Below, piece after piece: positions 62,601-64,000 of a stretch of 64,000 nucleotides of DNA. Numbering within the stretch: the stretch's first letter is position 1; each line of letters begins with the position of its first letter. Made by a program: the position numbers and the translations under genes. Source of the DNA: Liriodendron chinense (Eukaryota; Streptophyta; Magnoliopsida; Magnoliales; Magnoliaceae); NCBI GenBank assembly GCA_003013855.2, contig ML058477.1, positions 186,001-250,000 of the forward strand, in the 5' to 3' direction. The notes under the pieces were generated by a model that was not told the DNA's origin, did no database searches, and saw only the letters and a list, made by a program, of their open reading frames with translations.

Positions 62601-63116
62601 GGAAGCGGATCGGCTACCGAGTAACTCAACTATTGAGTAAACTTTGCGATGCCCATATAAATTTTGTGGGGTCCAATGTAGATGCATGTTTCTTATCCAT
62701 GCTGTCCATCTATTTTACTAAATCATTTTTTTATCATGAAGCCAAAATTGAAGCATACTCAAAGTTTAAGTTGACTATACTACAAGAAATAGTTAGGATA
62801 ATGACGTCCACCATGGAAACCTTTCTAAGGCCTACAGTGATGTTTACTTTTCATCCAACCTGTTTATAAGATCACACAGATTAAAGAGAAAAAAACAGAT
62901 ATTGGCTTGATCCAAAATTTCTTAGCCTCTAAGAAATTTGCAATGGTAGTCATTCAATTCACACTTTTACAGTGGCGTGATCCACTTGAGTATTGGATGT
63001 GCTATAATTTTGGCACAAGACCATAAAATGAGTTGGTAAAAGTGATGGACAATGTGAATTAGACACATACATCACAGTAGGCCGCATAAAGTTTACTCGG
63101 TAAGCAATTCGCTTCC
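62601..63116. mobile_element. Mutator-type MITE, TSD CCTATTTGA
   Basis: Perfect 9-bp duplication CCTATTTGA (62,592-62,600 and 63,117-63,125). The ends GGAAGCGGATCGGCTACCGAGTAAC and GTTTACTCGGTAAGCAATTCGCTTCC are inverted. Same family as 25,624-26,163 and 34,205-34,739. Confidence 0.92.
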
Positions 63117-63125
63117 CCTATTTGA

Positions 63126-63640
63126 TAGTTCCCATCATGTTGCTTATGATTTTGAAGTACCACATCTGTTAGGCAATCCTAACCATTTGATCATTGGGTT
63201 GGAAATAGCTGCAAAAGATAAGGCTAAATATATGATAGATTTCATTATTTAACCGTCTTATTTTGTCATGGTAGCTCTTGAAATGTGTTCTAGATCTTAT
63301 GGATTGTTTATACCAGTCTATTAGACTGTCCAAGTTTTGTGATGCAACTAAGAGCACTATAACTAATAGTGCTCTAAGATCATTGGAGTATATGTCATTA
63401 ATTTTTACTTGTAATACTAATAAAACTAGCTGAGTCAACTCAAAACTTGACAAGGCTAGGTTGACTCTAACTTGATCAAATTTCTAATTGGTCCTTTGTG
63501 CTTTTATGACCTTGAAAAATCATTTCTATCATTCTTAATGCTTTATTTGGATTTCTATCTTACTATTTTTCTACGCCTACATGTAAAACACGGTTGTGTA
63601 GCACGCAATACTAGGGAGAGAGAAAATCGACGTATTCTGG
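63126..63640. other. intergenic, no gene
   Basis: AT-rich sequence with no recognisable family on either strand. Confidence 0.5.
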
Positions 63641-63642
63641 AG

Positions 63643-64000
63643 AGCGGATTAGGTGTTACCGAGTAACAGCTTAGTGGGTGTTACCCCTATTTTGCGGACC
63701 ACCTTAATGATGTGTTGCATTTCCACGACATCCATCCGTTTCTAAAGACCATTTTTTGTCGGTATACCAAAACTTATGAAGATCAAAATCTCAAGTGAAC
63801 CATAAGAATAGAAACAGTGAGGAATAGCCATTAAAATCTTTTTGTGGGCCACAACTCACCACTGTTTCCTATGGTGTGGTCCACCTGAGACTTGGATCTT
63901 CTTATTATTTGGGATCATGTCCAAAAATGAGATGGAAAAACAGATAAACGGAGTGGATATAGAAACTATAGATCAATGTGGACCCAGACGGTAGGCTAAC
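63643..64000. mobile_element. MITE, GGATTAGGTGTTAC type, cut by window edge
   Basis: The left end GCGGATTAGGTGTTACCGAG and AACAGCTTAGTGGGTGTTACC match the copy at 34,749. The interior runs to the end of the window, so the right end is probably just outside. Confidence 0.65.

Overview
This is a transposon-dominated stretch of a flowering-plant nuclear genome. The evidence is LTR retrotransposons with plant-type primer-binding sites (tRNA-Met, tRNA-Asp-like and TGGCGCC-type), plant gypsy and copia polyproteins, dozens of short inverted-repeat elements (MITEs), and fragments of plant calmodulin, terpene synthase and alpha-galactosidase genes. A magnoliid (Lauraceae/Magnoliales type) is my guess from the look of the abundant GGGGCCCACC-type MITEs; that is memory, not proof. 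I see no complete host gene, no rRNA and no tRNA.

Layout. 1-2,242: the 5' end of a minus-strand LTR retrotransposon that runs off the left edge (open gag-like frame, PBS, 1.5-kb LTR with a TTGACT array). 2,243-6,640: MITEs, simple repeats and AT-rich filler. 6,645-15,476: a Tat-type gypsy element on the minus strand with a perfect 5-bp TSD (TATGG). Most of its gag is missing, its pol is broken at three points, and it carries a spliced antisense ORF on the plus strand. 15,477-17,808: unassigned AT-rich DNA. 17,809-23,382: a minus-strand gypsy element that looks like the CRM (centromeric) lineage. Its pol frame runs into the LTR, and its 3' LTR has lost its outer half. 23,383-25,055: a 26-unit minisatellite of hairpin-forming 41-42-bp units, then AT-rich DNA. 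25,060-30,460: MITEs around a cluster of isolated host-gene exons, all on the plus strand.

30.5-44.1 kb is a MITE and repeat field: a hAT-type element with an 8-bp TSD, Mutator-type MITEs with 9-bp TSDs, a solo LTR and an LTR fragment of the CRM-like family, microsatellites and old minisatellites. 44.1-60.7 kb is a four-deep nest: a MITE, interrupted by an element with GGGCCCGTTTGGAT ends, interrupted by a copia element (TSD CAATG), interrupted by a gag-protease-only Athila-like gypsy element (TSD CCTGC). 60.7-64 kb is another chain of MITEs.

No autonomous element is intact in the window. The features that most deserve checking are the exon-capture cluster beside a CACTA-like hairpin array, the gag-less Tat element with a nearly intact antisense gene, short tandem arrays of transcription-factor-like motifs upstream of the TATA box in three unrelated LTRs, and the TSD-dated nest.
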